From Vacuolonema iberomarrocanum LEGE 07170 (GTDB taxonomy: Bacteria > Cyanobacteriota > Cyanobacteriia > Elainellales > Elainellaceae), in contig JADEXA010000043.1 of the NCBI GenBank assembly GCA_015207365.1, positions 1 through 64,000 of the forward strand: a DNA stretch of 64,000 nt. The letters run 5' to 3'. The position numbers and the translations under genes are program-made. Each line of letters begins with the position of its first letter. The stretch's first letter is position 1. Below the pieces are notes generated by a model. That model saw nothing but the letters and a program-made list of their open reading frames with translations, was not told the origin of the DNA and ran no database searches. Below, one piece after another: positions 25,318 through 34,611 of this stretch.

Positions 25318-25886
25318 AGCCTGTTGTACCTCTCTGCCCTCAAGAGAATTATAGCTTTGCCGGAAAGGGTAGATTGCCTTTGCATTTCGGCTATCCAGCC
25401 TTTCTCTGAACTCCTCTTAAACAAACACAGATGAACTTAAGGCTGTGCCCCAGCCGAAGACTAAGCGGCATAACGATGAAGTTGTGCGGCAGCAGCTGAT
25501 CTTGAATACCTACAGATAGCCTGTGCTCCGCCTGCATCAACGTAGTGTTAGCTGTTACTTTACAGCTACTCCAAAGCAATCGATTTAGAATCAACCATGA
25601 ACTGAAATTGTAAACGGTAGAAACACACATTAAACTCCATCAGGACTTTTTAGCTTCCTATACAAATTTATTTGAGCCTGCAATTATGAACTACTCTTAA
25701 GGAGCAAGGAGCTTAAGCCTCTTGCTAAATTCAACTTTACAAAGAATCAGTATTAGCAGTGGAAAAATCTTATAAACTATTAGCTTTTATAGAACACCAA
25801 GCAAAACAGCAACCGGAAACAACGTTCCTTAGAAAGCTATAGTTTCTCAGCTTATGACATCTTTGCAAAAGCAACTCTATGTTCTA
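25318..25886. other. Gene-poor stretch
   Basis: No convincing frame is seen. A TTAAGGCTGTGCCCCAGCCGAAG segment near 25440 looks like repeat debris, and the rest is AT-rich. It forms the left flank of the low-density block reaching to 29.5 kb. Confidence 0.4.
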
Positions 25887-26123
25887 TTACAAGTCACCTC
25901 GTAGCGCTTTTAGAGCCATATGCAACAAATTCATCAGTACTCCAAAAACAGAAATTATAAAACCAATTAAGGCTCCCATTCCCCCAAGGTTGTTGATGAA
26001 ATCGTCAGACAAACTAATCAGACCCATTGAACCTTTGTTTAGGATACTTAGAACTATCCAAAGTGAGCCGAAAAGGAGGATTATAGCTATTCCTAAAAAG
26101 CTGATGGCCCATGCGATTTTCAT
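25887..26123 (-). CDS. Small two-helix membrane protein
   Basis: This 78-residue protein has hydrophobic segments W-A-I-S-F-L-G-I-A-I-I-L-L-F-G-S-L-W-I-V and G-A-L-I-G-F-I-I-S-V-F-G-V-L-M, with a polar loop between. The opposite strand also has an open frame, but its composition is unlike protein. Unrecognised family; isolated. Confidence 0.45.
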   Translation of the reverse strand: MKIAWAISFLGIAIILLFGSLWIVLSILNKGSMGLISLSDDFINNLGGMGALIGFIISVFGVLMNLLHMALKALRGDL

Positions 26124-26756
26124 GATGGCAACTTGTCCTTCTACTATCTTAAAAACTGCTTATGGATACTTCGGAAAAACACAATTTTTATTCTTAATGA
26201 AAATGAACATCACAGGTTTCAATATCTGAAGTATCTAAAAATTCACAATGAATCATTTAATCCAGCTACCTTAAAGCTTTTTAATGACTAGAGACTTCGC
26301 CACCATTCTTAAAGATTCGAAGCTACACTATGTTTCAAAAATCTAGTTTTTGAAACATAGTTAAGAGGGAGGGATTATTGAACCTCGTAATATTTAGCCA
26401 AAAATTTCACTCATCAAACCTTTGTCCATGGATGTCTGATAGAGACTTAATACTTTAAACATCCTATCGGCGGTTGTCACTCTGTACCACTTCTACAGAT
26501 GTCACATTAGCAATCCAAAGCAACTTTCAATGGTATAGCGAGCATAGATACAGCACAGGTGCCTCTCCAAGCTCTGCTGCGGTGAAAAAGTCCGTTACAG
26601 GAATTCATAAACGGCATTAGCAGTGAATTGATAGCTAACGTTCCCAATCACCGGACATAGTAAATCTCTGAAACTTGTGGAGTACCTGGTCTGATTCCGG
26701 TGCATTGGGTTAGTTATACGGCATTAAGACAGCTGCTTAACATTTACTCTGGCTTT
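26124..26756. other. Gene-poor stretch with a perfect hairpin
   Basis: No gene is seen. A perfect 15-bp inverted repeat lies at 26327-26361. The sequence is AT-rich without repeats shared with other parts of the window. Confidence 0.4.
26327..26361. terminator. Perfect 15-bp stem-loop
   Basis: ACTATGTTTCAAAAA and its complement flank a TCTAG loop. The A/T-rich arms give A- and T-runs on both strands, so it could terminate transcription coming from either side, including from the 603-residue gene. Confidence 0.5.
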
Positions 26757-28568
26757 TTAGCTCTCCCCCGAGCGATAGAGCAAACATGCGGCAGCGGAGT
26801 TAAAGCTCCGTAGAGAGTCAATTACTCCATCCATCACGAAATCAAGCGCTAACCCATATCCATCATTGATATGAGCAATGTCGAAACCCATGTTCTGGAG
26901 AGTTTCGAGGCATTCGCTAAACGCCTCGTGCGCGTCGGCAATTCGTAAATCATTATTCAGAAACAAAGGTGCCATAGCGTTGTTTCTGTCACGCCATCCT
27001 TCACGCTCAGAGGTCGAGCCGAAGGCATCGATTGGCTCTTCGTGCCTATTCAAATGTTGAATAATATTTGTCAGCGCCTGGAGCAACTTGATTGATCCTA
27101 ACTCTTTTACGGCAGCACGCGGACAACCTGCTTTTTCGAGCAGTGTCTTCAGATATCCGTTGGGAAATTTTTGCCAAACTTCATGTAGGCTCTTGCATCT
27201 TGCCAGGAAGTCTTGTTGGGACATATCCAAGGGGGTAACCTGAGCCAACCTGCATAGATTCGGATACTGCATCCAACCGTTCGATTGCAACTCCTCACGC
27301 GAAAACCCGACCAAGTCTTCTCCAGACTTTGTCAGCCCTAACAATGCGCCGAGCCTCGACAGATTGTCACCTAACCATAGAAGCTGATCAAGAAGTCGCT
27401 GTACTTTTGCAACTATATGTTCTGCATCTAGATCAAAATGAGCGATCTCCGCTTTACTTAGTGCGAATTTGTGTGCATGGATAATTTCTCGATCTGGCTT
27501 GGGTTTGTACAGCTCTCGCATGGAAGCGCGAACTAGATTCCGGCCAACCCTGACACAATCGGTAAAGCTCCATTGTCCTTTGTACGATGGGCTACAGTGC
27601 CAAACGCCATAAGACTGAACTGGTACCGTGTCATAGAAAGTATTCTGTTCATAACGCTGAAGAAATTTGTCATTCAAATAAACTGGTTCTATCCCTACCA
27701 AAGCATTGGCGTGATCATGAGTCATCGGCTCTGTGCTTCCAGGCCACACGAGATCATCTGCACTTTGTTCAGGGCATAACTCACAAGAAGCTAATTCTAC
27801 AGATGCCCAAATCTGAACCAATAAGCCATCCTGATGCTGACGAATATCGAGAAGATACCAAGCAGGCCCAGTACTAGGCTTTAGCTCAATGTGTGTTTTA
27901 CCCTCCATAAGCTCACGAAGCTCAGCTTGATCAGGAAACAACTTCTCATAGAAGAACACCCTTATTGCTCTAGCTCCGCGTAACCAAAGATATTTTCGCA
28001 AATACTCATTGGACATTTTCCAACTGACATTGCGCTTTGATTCCCAGTAGTACTCGCTGGAAATTTCACCTTCTACGACTCCAAATTCAGGAAGGCCAAG
28101 ATCATCGTAGATAAGGCGTTGGTGCTCATTCCCCACACATCGGGGTGTCAATCCTAACGTCATCCAAATCTTCTCAGCTAGATGAAAAGAATAAAAAGAG
28201 CCATTGCCCCAACTAGCAATAACGTAATCTTGACCTGAAATTGATGGGATAAATTGAGAAGCAAACCCTTTCCTATCTATAGGAACCGAAAATTCAACTA
28301 CGCCCTGCCCAGCTTCATCCAAAATCTCAATCGGCTCATCTCCATCGTCTACAACTACAGCAGTTTGGAAATGTACATGCTCGACATTGGGGCCATGTGG
28401 ATCTGACTCGAAAAAGCTGGCAACCTCGACCCTCTGCTGGGGATCGAAACTGACAGGTTCTAGGAGATCACGCAGTCTTTTAGGAAGGATTGCTACGGGA
28501 ATTGGAAAGGCTCCAGTATAGTCAAATGGCATTACTCTTGCTTCCCAAGACGGAGGTTGATAAAACAC
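26757..28568 (-). CDS. Unrecognised 603-residue protein
   Basis: This is a large uninterrupted frame with normal protein composition and no signal peptide or membrane helix. The first 120 residues look beta-rich. The middle contains aromatic patches (W-K-M-S-N-E-Y-L-R-K-Y-L-W-L-R-G-A-R-A-I) and a cysteine pair C-E-L-C. Beyond residue 380 it is helical, and the end (N-D-L-R-I-A-D-A-H-E-A-F-S-E-C-L-E-T-L) recalls HEPN-like helical bundles. I cannot assign a family. It stands alone in a gene-poor, repeat-bearing block, consistent with an acquired accessory gene. Confidence 0.6.
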   Translation of the reverse strand: MFYQPPSWEARVMPFDYTGAFPIPVAILPKRLRDLLEPVSFDPQQRVEVASFFESDPHGPNVEHVHFQTAVVVDDGDEPIEILDEAGQGVVEFSVPIDRKGFASQFIPSISGQDYVIASWGNGSFYSFHLAEKIWMTLGLTPRCVGNEHQRLIYDDLGLPEFGVVEGEISSEYYWESKRNVSWKMSNEYLRKYLWLRGARAIRVFFYEKLFPDQAELRELMEGKTHIELKPSTGPAWYLLDIRQHQDGLLVQIWASVELASCELCPEQSADDLVWPGSTEPMTHDHANALVGIEPVYLNDKFLQRYEQNTFYDTVPVQSYGVWHCSPSYKGQWSFTDCVRVGRNLVRASMRELYKPKPDREIIHAHKFALSKAEIAHFDLDAEHIVAKVQRLLDQLLWLGDNLSRLGALLGLTKSGEDLVGFSREELQSNGWMQYPNLCRLAQVTPLDMSQQDFLARCKSLHEVWQKFPNGYLKTLLEKAGCPRAAVKELGSIKLLQALTNIIQHLNRHEEPIDAFGSTSEREGWRDRNNAMAPLFLNNDLRIADAHEAFSECLETLQNMGFDIAHINDGYGLALDFVMDGVIDSLRSFNSAAACLLYRSGES

Positions 28569-28678
28569 AGGTCTGCTGCATAGGGCGAAGGCTTGCGTTA
28601 TCGAGGATTATTGGCAACTTCAACTAAAACCTGATATCCGAAAGGTGGAACGTGGTGGAGATTGCCGTATAACTATAT

Positions 28679-28872
28679 ATTCAGCGTCAGATCTGGTAGA
28701 TAAGATCCGCACTTTGAGATCTTATCCGTCACTTTTGGATGACAACACCCTTATTTACAGAACTTATATGCAATTTTTGACGTATAACTCCGGAAAAACG
28801 GAGTGTTATCCGTCACTTCTGACAGTTAAATATGGTGAGTGGGGTACTTATCCGTCACTTTTGGTAGTTAAG
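28679..28872. repeat. Degenerate 42-bp-period repeat array
   Basis: The core CTTATCCGTCACTTTTGG recurs at 28721, 28805 (one base changed at each end region) and 28847. Weaker matches sit exactly on period at 28763 and 28679, so the unit is 42 bp. It lies just upstream of the 603-residue gene. Because 42 is a multiple of 3, the overlapping frame also shows a 14-residue repeat (Y-P-S-L-L), but coding is doubtful. Confidence 0.6.
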
Positions 28873-29579
28873 CACCCATCTAGGGGCGTTATATGCGTTT
28901 ACCATGTCACGACCCAAACCACCTCGCCTGCTCGATCAAACCCTCATACTGAAAGCTTAAAGGTGTCCCTATCCCAAACTGTTTGGGTGATGTACAAAAA
29001 ACGAAAGTGCCTCCGCTCTCAGCCAGCAAGCGTCTGAGAGTCTTGGTTTTCAAAAAAACGAAAGCGCCTGCTTTGCCTAAACCAGCTTCATCCACGCTAT
29101 CTCGCAAACGCTGACTCAACAATTAATTAGGGGGAAAGTTTCCGCCTAATCTCCCTATGTGGGTAAGAGCTAATTTCTTAAGTTAGCTAAAATCCTTTTA
29201 CAGCAATGCTTCTAGGTAATCAACTCCAAGCGAGAAACGAAGCCTGAAAGCTGAATCAGTCAAGGGATGCAAGCTCTTTAAGATTTAGTTTAGAAATTAA
29301 CTCTAATTAGAGAGAAATAGTTCAGCCTAATCTGCTCATATGGGTAATTAGGCTGAGAAATTCAATATAACCACTTCTTCAATGCGGTATGAAACCTGTT
29401 TAATATTTGCTTGCTAGCATTACTTTTATGTAGCGATTCCAGCCTTGTCCGAGAAACGTGCTGGATTACGTTCTGGGCGATAACGATAGGCGATACCCCA
29501 GAAAAAAAACAAGTGGTGCATGATGCTCTTCATGGCGTTTCGCTAATATGTCCTGCAAAAGGTGACAATGGGCGATCGC
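28873..29579. other. Gene-poor stretch
   Basis: No supportable gene is seen. An AAAAACGAAAG-type direct repeat is at about 28996 and 29053. Two GCCTAAT...GGGTAA segments near 29131 and 29321 resemble the GGGGTATTAGGC repeats at 41.0-41.1 kb. One GATGATCC-free AT-rich patch separates them from the CDF gene. Confidence 0.4.
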
Positions 29580-30134
29580 TCACTGGACTTGTTGCATTTC
29601 TTGCCAGGATTGCGACAATACCTTCCCCGCTGACTTTGCAAAAATGAAGGTTAGCAACAAACCCACCGCCAAATCCGGCAGGATGGAATGCGTCAGAGAG
29701 ACCAATACTGCCGCTGCCAGGACAGAGGTATTGGCAATAATGTCGTTGCGAGAACATAACCAAACCGACGACATGTTGAGATTGTCTTGCCGATGACGGG
29801 TTAGCAGCAACAGACAAAACAAGTTGGCTAGTAACGCCACAACCCCAATGACGCCCATAATCGAGGCTTCGGGGCTTGCCCCTGCAAAGAGCTGATAGCT
29901 GGCTCTCGCGAAGACGGCAATCGCAAACAAAAACATGATCACCCCTTTGAGGAAAGCGGCTCCAGCTTGCGCTCTCACGCTCTTGTTGATGACGTACAAA
30001 CTGCTGGCATAAACCAGCGCATCCCCCAACATATCGAGTGAGTCTCCGGTTAGAGACAAGGAAGCGGCTCGAAAACCTGCCCCAAACTCGACCACAAACA
30101 TCACAGCGTTAATCACTAGAACGATCCAAAGCAC
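29580..30134 (-). CDS. Short cation diffusion facilitator-like transporter
   Basis: This 184-residue protein has about five membrane helices with S-L-T-G-D-S-L-D-M-L-G-D near residue 27 and S-R-N-D-I-I-A-N near 130. These are the paired acidic sites of CDF metal transporters. It lacks the cytoplasmic metal-sensing domain of full CDF proteins, as in the short cyanobacterial subgroup. The start is GTG, and an in-frame stop lies four codons upstream, so the N-terminus may be slightly clipped. It is divergent from hemB across a Zur-type box 215 bases away. Direction and metal (zinc or other) are inferred. Confidence 0.65.
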   Translation of the reverse strand: MLWIVLVINAVMFVVEFGAGFRAASLSLTGDSLDMLGDALVYASSLYVINKSVRAQAGAAFLKGVIMFLFAIAVFARASYQLFAGASPEASIMGVIGVVALLANLFCLLLLTRHRQDNLNMSSVWLCSRNDIIANTSVLAAAVLVSLTHSILPDLAVGLLLTFIFAKSAGKVLSQSWQEMQQVQ

Positions 30135-30348
30135 CTTAGCCTGTTATTGCTTGAGTCTCGATAGCTCAGCAGCCTTGCCTTGACAGCAGCGATCGCCCAT
30201 CCTGCCCTCCAGTATTCAAACATTCAAACCAACTTGTCTAACACGCTGCGCTCACTCAGGGGTATGTAGCGCTAGATGCTTGGGTAAAACGCAATATTTT
30301 TTTGAATGGCGATCGCATCGGTCTCAAAGAAGTGGTGTAAGATATTCA

Positions 30349-30365
30349 AGAATGATAATCATTCT
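30349..30365. promoter_or_regulatory. Zur-type box in front of hemB
   Basis: AGAATGATAATCATTCT is a perfect 17-bp palindrome centred on A30357, ending 17 bases before the hemB start. It is positioned to block the promoter of the hemB-znuACB run. Confidence 0.8.
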
Positions 30366-30382
30366 CAAAACGCTTTTATCGT

Positions 30383-31480
30383 ATGTCATCCACACCGATT
30401 TCGTCTCCGCCGCTTCAGCCGATGGCAGATGCTACCGAAGCCCCGCTTGAGTCGGGATCTGCCCCGGCGAGTGCTCTCATCAGTGCCCCCGTGCATCGCC
30501 CGCGTCGCCTGCGTCGTACCGACGCCTTGCGGCGGATGGTGCGGGAGACGATGCTGACAGCCGCTGACCTGATTTATCCGTTGTTTGTGATGGAAGGCGA
30601 GGGGCAGCAGGAAGAAGTGCCGTCTATGCCGGGATGCTTTCGCTATTCTTTGGATTTGTTATTGGATGAGGTGAAAGCGGCCTATGACCTGGGCATTGGG
30701 GCGATCGCCCTGTTCCCTCTGATTCCCTATCACCAGAAAGATAATGCGGGCACCGAAAGTTACAATCCCGATGGTTTGATTCCCCGGGCGGTACGAGCCA
30801 TCAAGCAAGCCGTTCCCCAAGTGCTGGTGATCACCGATGTGGCACTCGACCCCTACAGCAGCGAAGGGCACGATGGCATTGTGCAAGATGGGCAGATTCT
30901 CAACGATGAAACCGTTGCGGTACTGGTGAAGCAAGCCCTGGCGCAGGCCGAAGCGGGAGCTGATTTTGTCGCTCCGTCAGACATGATGGATGGCCGGGTC
31001 GGCGCGATTCGCAAAGCACTGGATGCCGAAGGGTGGATCAACGTTGGCATCCTTGCCTACTCCGCCAAATATGCCTCGGCCTACTACGGGCCGTTTCGCG
31101 ATGCCTTGGATTCGGCTCCCAAGTTTGGCGACAAGAAAACCTACCAAATGGATGCGGCAAACACTGAAGAAGCCCTGAAGGAAGTGGAGCTGGATATTGC
31201 TGAGGGTGCAGACATCGTCATGGTAAAACCCGCTCTGGCCTATCTAGATGTAATTTGCCGTATCAAGCAACACACGAATCTACCCGTTGCGGCCTACAAC
31301 GTCAGCGGGGAATACGCGATGGTCAAGGCGGCAGCTCAGCAGGGCTGGATCGATGAGCAAACGGTAATGCTGGAAACCCTAATCAGTATGAAACGCGCCG
31401 GAGCCGATGTGATTTTGACCTACTTCGCCAAAGCAGCAGCTCTGGCGCTGAGGGAGAGAGGAGCAAGGAAGAATCTATAA
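30383..31480 (+). CDS. hemB: Delta-aminolevulinic acid dehydratase (porphobilinogen synthase)
   Basis: This 365-residue enzyme condenses two aminolevulinates to porphobilinogen in tetrapyrrole synthesis. Schiff-base lysines are K229 (Y-S-A-K-Y) and K282 (V-M-V-K-P). In the metal loop, residues 152-165, the zinc-type cysteines are replaced (D-V-A-L-D-P-Y-S-S-E-G-H-D-G), the magnesium-dependent form. An N-terminal extension of about 38 residues rich in S, P and A precedes the core. It heads the run into znuA, 33 bases on. A zinc-independent HemB under a Zur box fits a zinc-sparing paralogue, though cyanobacterial main HemB is also of this type. Confidence 0.9.
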   Translation: MSSTPISSPPLQPMADATEAPLESGSAPASALISAPVHRPRRLRRTDALRRMVRETMLTAADLIYPLFVMEGEGQQEEVPSMPGCFRYSLDLLLDEVKAAYDLGIGAIALFPLIPYHQKDNAGTESYNPDGLIPRAVRAIKQAVPQVLVITDVALDPYSSEGHDGIVQDGQILNDETVAVLVKQALAQAEAGADFVAPSDMMDGRVGAIRKALDAEGWINVGILAYSAKYASAYYGPFRDALDSAPKFGDKKTYQMDAANTEEALKEVELDIAEGADIVMVKPALAYLDVICRIKQHTNLPVAAYNVSGEYAMVKAAAQQGWIDEQTVMLETLISMKRAGADVILTYFAKAAALALRERGARKNL

Positions 31481-31513
31481 CCCATTCCTATAACCCATTA
31501 AGGACAACAAGTG

Positions 31514-32782
31514 ATGTCTAAAGTGTTTTCCGAGAGACGGTTTCAACCCCATCTGCAACGGGTTTCGATCCTGGCGGTTGGCGCAATCGCCCTTGCCTTG
31601 GGCAGTTGCACCACACCCACAACGTCAACCAGCGAGACAGAATCCTCAGAAGCTGACGTTGCCGCCACCTCCGACGAGCCGTTGCAAGTGGTGACGACTT
31701 TCTTACCCATCACGCAGTTCACAAACGCGGTGGCGGGCGATCGCGCCGAAGTGACCCAACTGCTGCCCCCCAACGTCGGCCCCCACGACTACCAAGCCAC
31801 CCCGGGCGATGCTCAGGCGATCGCCTCGGCTGATGTGCTGGTGCAAAACGGCTTGGAGATGGAATTCTTTTTGGATGACATGATCGAGAATGCGGGCAAT
31901 GAGGAGCTGGTGATTGTCGATTCGAGCGAAGGCGTTGCAACCCTCGCCAACGATGAAGACCATGGCCATGATCATGGCGCAGGGGAAGCTCACGATCATG
32001 ATCACGCCGAAGGAGAAGCCCACGACCATGATCATGCTGAAGGGGAAGCCCATGATCATGCTGAGGGAGAAGAAGCTCACGATCATGCTGAAGGGGAAGC
32101 CCATGATCATGCTGAGAGAGAAGAAGCCCATGATCATGCTGAAGGAGACGCCCATGACCATGGTGAAGCGGGACACCATCACGCCCATGGCGAATTTGAT
32201 CCTCATATTTGGCTCGATCCCAAGCGGGCGATCGCCCAGGTGGAAAACATTCGGGATGGGTTGATTGCGGTCGATCCAGAAGGTGAGGCCGAATACACCG
32301 CCAACGCGGAGGACTTTATTGCCGAGCTGCAAGCCCTGGATACCGAGATTGCGGAACAGCTGGCTCCCTTTGAAGGGCAAACGTTTGTTGTCTTTCACAA
32401 CTTTGCCGCCTATTTTGCCGAAAGCTACGGGCTGCAATCCGAAGTTTTGGTGGGTCTTCCTGAAGAAAATCCCTCCCCAGACGATGTGAAGCGGGTGGTG
32501 GAAACGGTGCAGGCAGAGGGGCTAAAAACCATCCTGACCGAGCCGCAAGTGGGAGGCTCGTCGTTTGAGGCGATCGCGAACGACCTCGACATCAGCGTCA
32601 GTGTGTTTGACCCCATCGAAACGGGCGGGACCGATGCGTTGCAGCCAGACTATTACCTGACAACAATGCGTCAGAATGCCGAGAATCTATCCGCCAGCTT
32701 TGAAGCCGACCAGGCGTGGGTTTCCCTCGGGTTGCCCCAGCCTGTAGCTGTGGTATCCCAACGAGTGGGTCTAGGCTTTTGA
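31514..32782 (+). CDS. znuA: Zinc ABC transporter substrate-binding lipoprotein
   Basis: This 422-residue protein has a leader ending in L-A-L-G-S-C, a lipobox. The cluster A-1 fold follows: T-T-F-L-P-I-T-Q-F-T, G-P-H-D-Y-Q-A-T-P, F-D-P-H-I-W-L-D-P and V-V-F-H-N-F-A-A-Y supply the histidine ligands. Between residues about 150 and 230 is an expanded tandem repeat of H-D-H-A-E-G-E-A, typical of the mobile zinc-collecting loop but long. ATG 31514 is preferred to GTG 31511. It sits between hemB and znuC in one run. Confidence 0.95.
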   Translation: MSKVFSERRFQPHLQRVSILAVGAIALALGSCTTPTTSTSETESSEADVAATSDEPLQVVTTFLPITQFTNAVAGDRAEVTQLLPPNVGPHDYQATPGDAQAIASADVLVQNGLEMEFFLDDMIENAGNEELVIVDSSEGVATLANDEDHGHDHGAGEAHDHDHAEGEAHDHDHAEGEAHDHAEGEEAHDHAEGEAHDHAEREEAHDHAEGDAHDHGEAGHHHAHGEFDPHIWLDPKRAIAQVENIRDGLIAVDPEGEAEYTANAEDFIAELQALDTEIAEQLAPFEGQTFVVFHNFAAYFAESYGLQSEVLVGLPEENPSPDDVKRVVETVQAEGLKTILTEPQVGGSSFEAIANDLDISVSVFDPIETGGTDALQPDYYLTTMRQNAENLSASFEADQAWVSLGLPQPVAVVSQRVGLGF

Positions 32783-32828
32783 GAACTCAGAAACGGGTTA
32801 GGTTCCCCGTGTAACCAGGAGAAGGCAC

Positions 32829-33593
32829 TTGAGTGATTCGGTATTAGTCGTCGATGGGTTAACGGTTTACCGAGAAAACCATCTGGCGGTTCAGAATGTG
32901 TCGTTTGCGGTGCCCGCCGGGACGGACGCCGCTCTTGTGGGGCCGAACGGAGCTGGGAAAAGCACGTTAATCCAGGCGGTGCTGGGTATTTTGCCGCGCC
33001 AATCGGGGGAAGTCGTTGTGCTGGGGCATTCCCTATCCCCCAAAGGCGACTTACCCGTTGCGGTGCGGCAACACATTGCTTACTTACCGCAGAACTTTTT
33101 GTTCGATCGTCGCATTCCCATCACGGTGTCAGAACTGGTGGGCTTGGGATGGGATCGAGTGGGGCTGCAACTGCCCTGGGTCGGCAGACGAGCCCGTCAC
33201 CACGCGGTGCGGCAAGCCTTGGCACAGGTGGATGCGTGGCACTTGCGCGAGCAATTGGTGAGCGGGTTATCTGGTGGAGAAACCAAACGGGTGCTGTTGG
33301 CCTACTGTCTGGTGCGTCCCCGCCGCCTCTTGATTCTCGATGAAGCTCCCGCCGGATTAGATGCCCGCAGCGAGTCCGATTTTTATCAGTTGCTCTACCA
33401 ACTCAAAAAAGAACAGGGATGGGCAATTTTGCAGATTTCCCACGACTTGGATATGGTGCGTCGCAGTTGCGATCGCGTCCTTTGTCTAAACCGCACCCTG
33501 CGATGCCAGGGCGTTCCAGGCCATGCCCTCACCCCAGAGAACCTATCCCTGGCCTATGGTTCCGAGTTTGTTCGCTATCACCATTCTTGTTAG
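32829..33593 (+). CDS. znuC: Zinc ABC transporter ATP-binding protein
   Basis: This 254-residue ATPase energises the importer. It has Walker A G-P-N-G-A-G-K-S-T near residue 38, signature L-S-G-G-E-T-K-R, Walker B L-L-I-L-D-E-A-P-A-G-L-D and switch histidine in I-S-H-D-L. The start codon is TTG, behind an AGGAG site 8 bases upstream. It follows znuA by 46 bases. Confidence 0.95.
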   Translation: MSDSVLVVDGLTVYRENHLAVQNVSFAVPAGTDAALVGPNGAGKSTLIQAVLGILPRQSGEVVVLGHSLSPKGDLPVAVRQHIAYLPQNFLFDRRIPITVSELVGLGWDRVGLQLPWVGRRARHHAVRQALAQVDAWHLREQLVSGLSGGETKRVLLAYCLVRPRRLLILDEAPAGLDARSESDFYQLLYQLKKEQGWAILQISHDLDMVRRSCDRVLCLNRTLRCQGVPGHALTPENLSLAYGSEFVRYHHSC

Positions 33594-33624
33594 TCGCTCA
33601 TTCTGTTTCCCACCATTTCTCACC

Positions 33625-34464
33625 ATGACGATCCAGGCCGAATTGACACGTATGTTTGAACTGTCCCAAATGCCCTTCATGCAGCGGGCACTCATGGGGG
33701 GGATTTTGACCGGACTCATGGGCGGCTTGATGGGCAGCTTTACCATCCTCCGCCAGCTCTCGTTTTTCAGCGATGCCCTCGGGCACTCCGCCCTCTTGGG
33801 TATCAGCATTGGCCTCTTGCTGGGCTTCGATCCATCCTGGGTGTTGCTGCCCTTCGCCGTTCTTTTCGCCCTCGGCGTCACCTATTTTCTAGAGCGCACC
33901 CGCCTCTGGACCGATGCACTGTTGAATATTGTTTACTCCTCTTCCCTGGCCGTCGGCATTATCTTGCTCAGTTTTCGCGATGAATATCAGGGCGGCATTG
34001 GCCATCTGCTGTTTGGCGACATTTTGGCGGTGAGAACGGCGGATCTGATGTTTAGCGGGGTGTTGCTGCTCGTTTGCGCAGGGTTTATTGGATTGACACT
34101 GCGATCGCAAATTCTCCTGACCTTGAATGAGCCGATGGCGATCGCCCGGGGCGTATCCGTCTCTGCCCAGCGCACAACTTTCATTGTGTTGTTGTCCCTG
34201 ATGGTGGGCATTTCCATCAAGGCGATCGGAGTTTTGCTCATCAGCGCTTTTGTCGTGATTCCAGCCTGTGCTGCCCGTCTTCTCAGCCGCAAATTTTCCC
34301 ATTACATCCTCATTTCCGCTGGCTTAGGAGCGTTGAGTGCCGTCATCGGTATGACGGTGTCTGCCTTTTTCGATCTCCCCTCTGGCCCAAGCATTGTCAC
34401 GGTTCAACTCAGCATTTTTCTACTGGTTATTCTCGCGCCCAAAACCCAAGCGTTAGTTCCCTAA
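33625..34464 (+). CDS. znuB: Zinc ABC transporter permease
   Basis: This 279-residue ABC-3 permease has about eight helices. Typical motifs are S-F-F-S-D-A-L-G-H-S-A-L-L-G and G-V-S-V-S-A-Q-R-T-T-F-I. The ATG at 33625 is used; the frame is open back to 33523 inside znuC, and ATG 33652 is also possible. It completes the znuA-znuC-znuB set. Confidence 0.9.
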   Translation: MTIQAELTRMFELSQMPFMQRALMGGILTGLMGGLMGSFTILRQLSFFSDALGHSALLGISIGLLLGFDPSWVLLPFAVLFALGVTYFLERTRLWTDALLNIVYSSSLAVGIILLSFRDEYQGGIGHLLFGDILAVRTADLMFSGVLLLVCAGFIGLTLRSQILLTLNEPMAIARGVSVSAQRTTFIVLLSLMVGISIKAIGVLLISAFVVIPACAARLLSRKFSHYILISAGLGALSAVIGMTVSAFFDLPSGPSIVTVQLSIFLLVILAPKTQALVP

Positions 34465-34611
34465 AGCGGTGCCCAACTCTTAGTTGCAGCCATCCCAGAA
34501 ATCCCGTTCTACATCCATAAGAGCGCGACATCGAGCCCTTCTGCCTAGCAACGAGTTGTAACACCTGACCGCTCACACCCTCCACTCATCTCGTTTTATG
34601 GACTCCCAACC

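Noticed and set aside
25879..26229. Plus-strand frame opposite the small membrane protein
   Set aside because: The minus-strand product has two clean membrane helices; the plus-strand translation is a lysine/isoleucine-rich mirror.
28679..28872. Possible CRISPR array (three spaced repeats)
   Set aside because: The spacing is 42 and 84 bp, the repeats are only about 18-25 bp and decay across the array, the would-be spacers also match on period, and no cas genes are present.
28645..29037. Open frame of 130 codons on the plus strand
   Set aside because: It runs through the degenerate 42-bp repeat, lacks a ribosome site, and its composition beyond the repeat is unlike protein.
29411..29647. Plus-strand 78-codon frame near the CDF gene
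   Set aside because: It overlaps the end of the CDF gene in antisense and shows no family features.
31703..32437. Antisense frame opposite znuA
   Set aside because: It is the mirror of the histidine repeat, with no start signals.
34465..34611. Expected Zur box before the second COG0523 gene
   Set aside because: No GATAAT/ATTATC dyad is present; expression probably comes from the upstream run.
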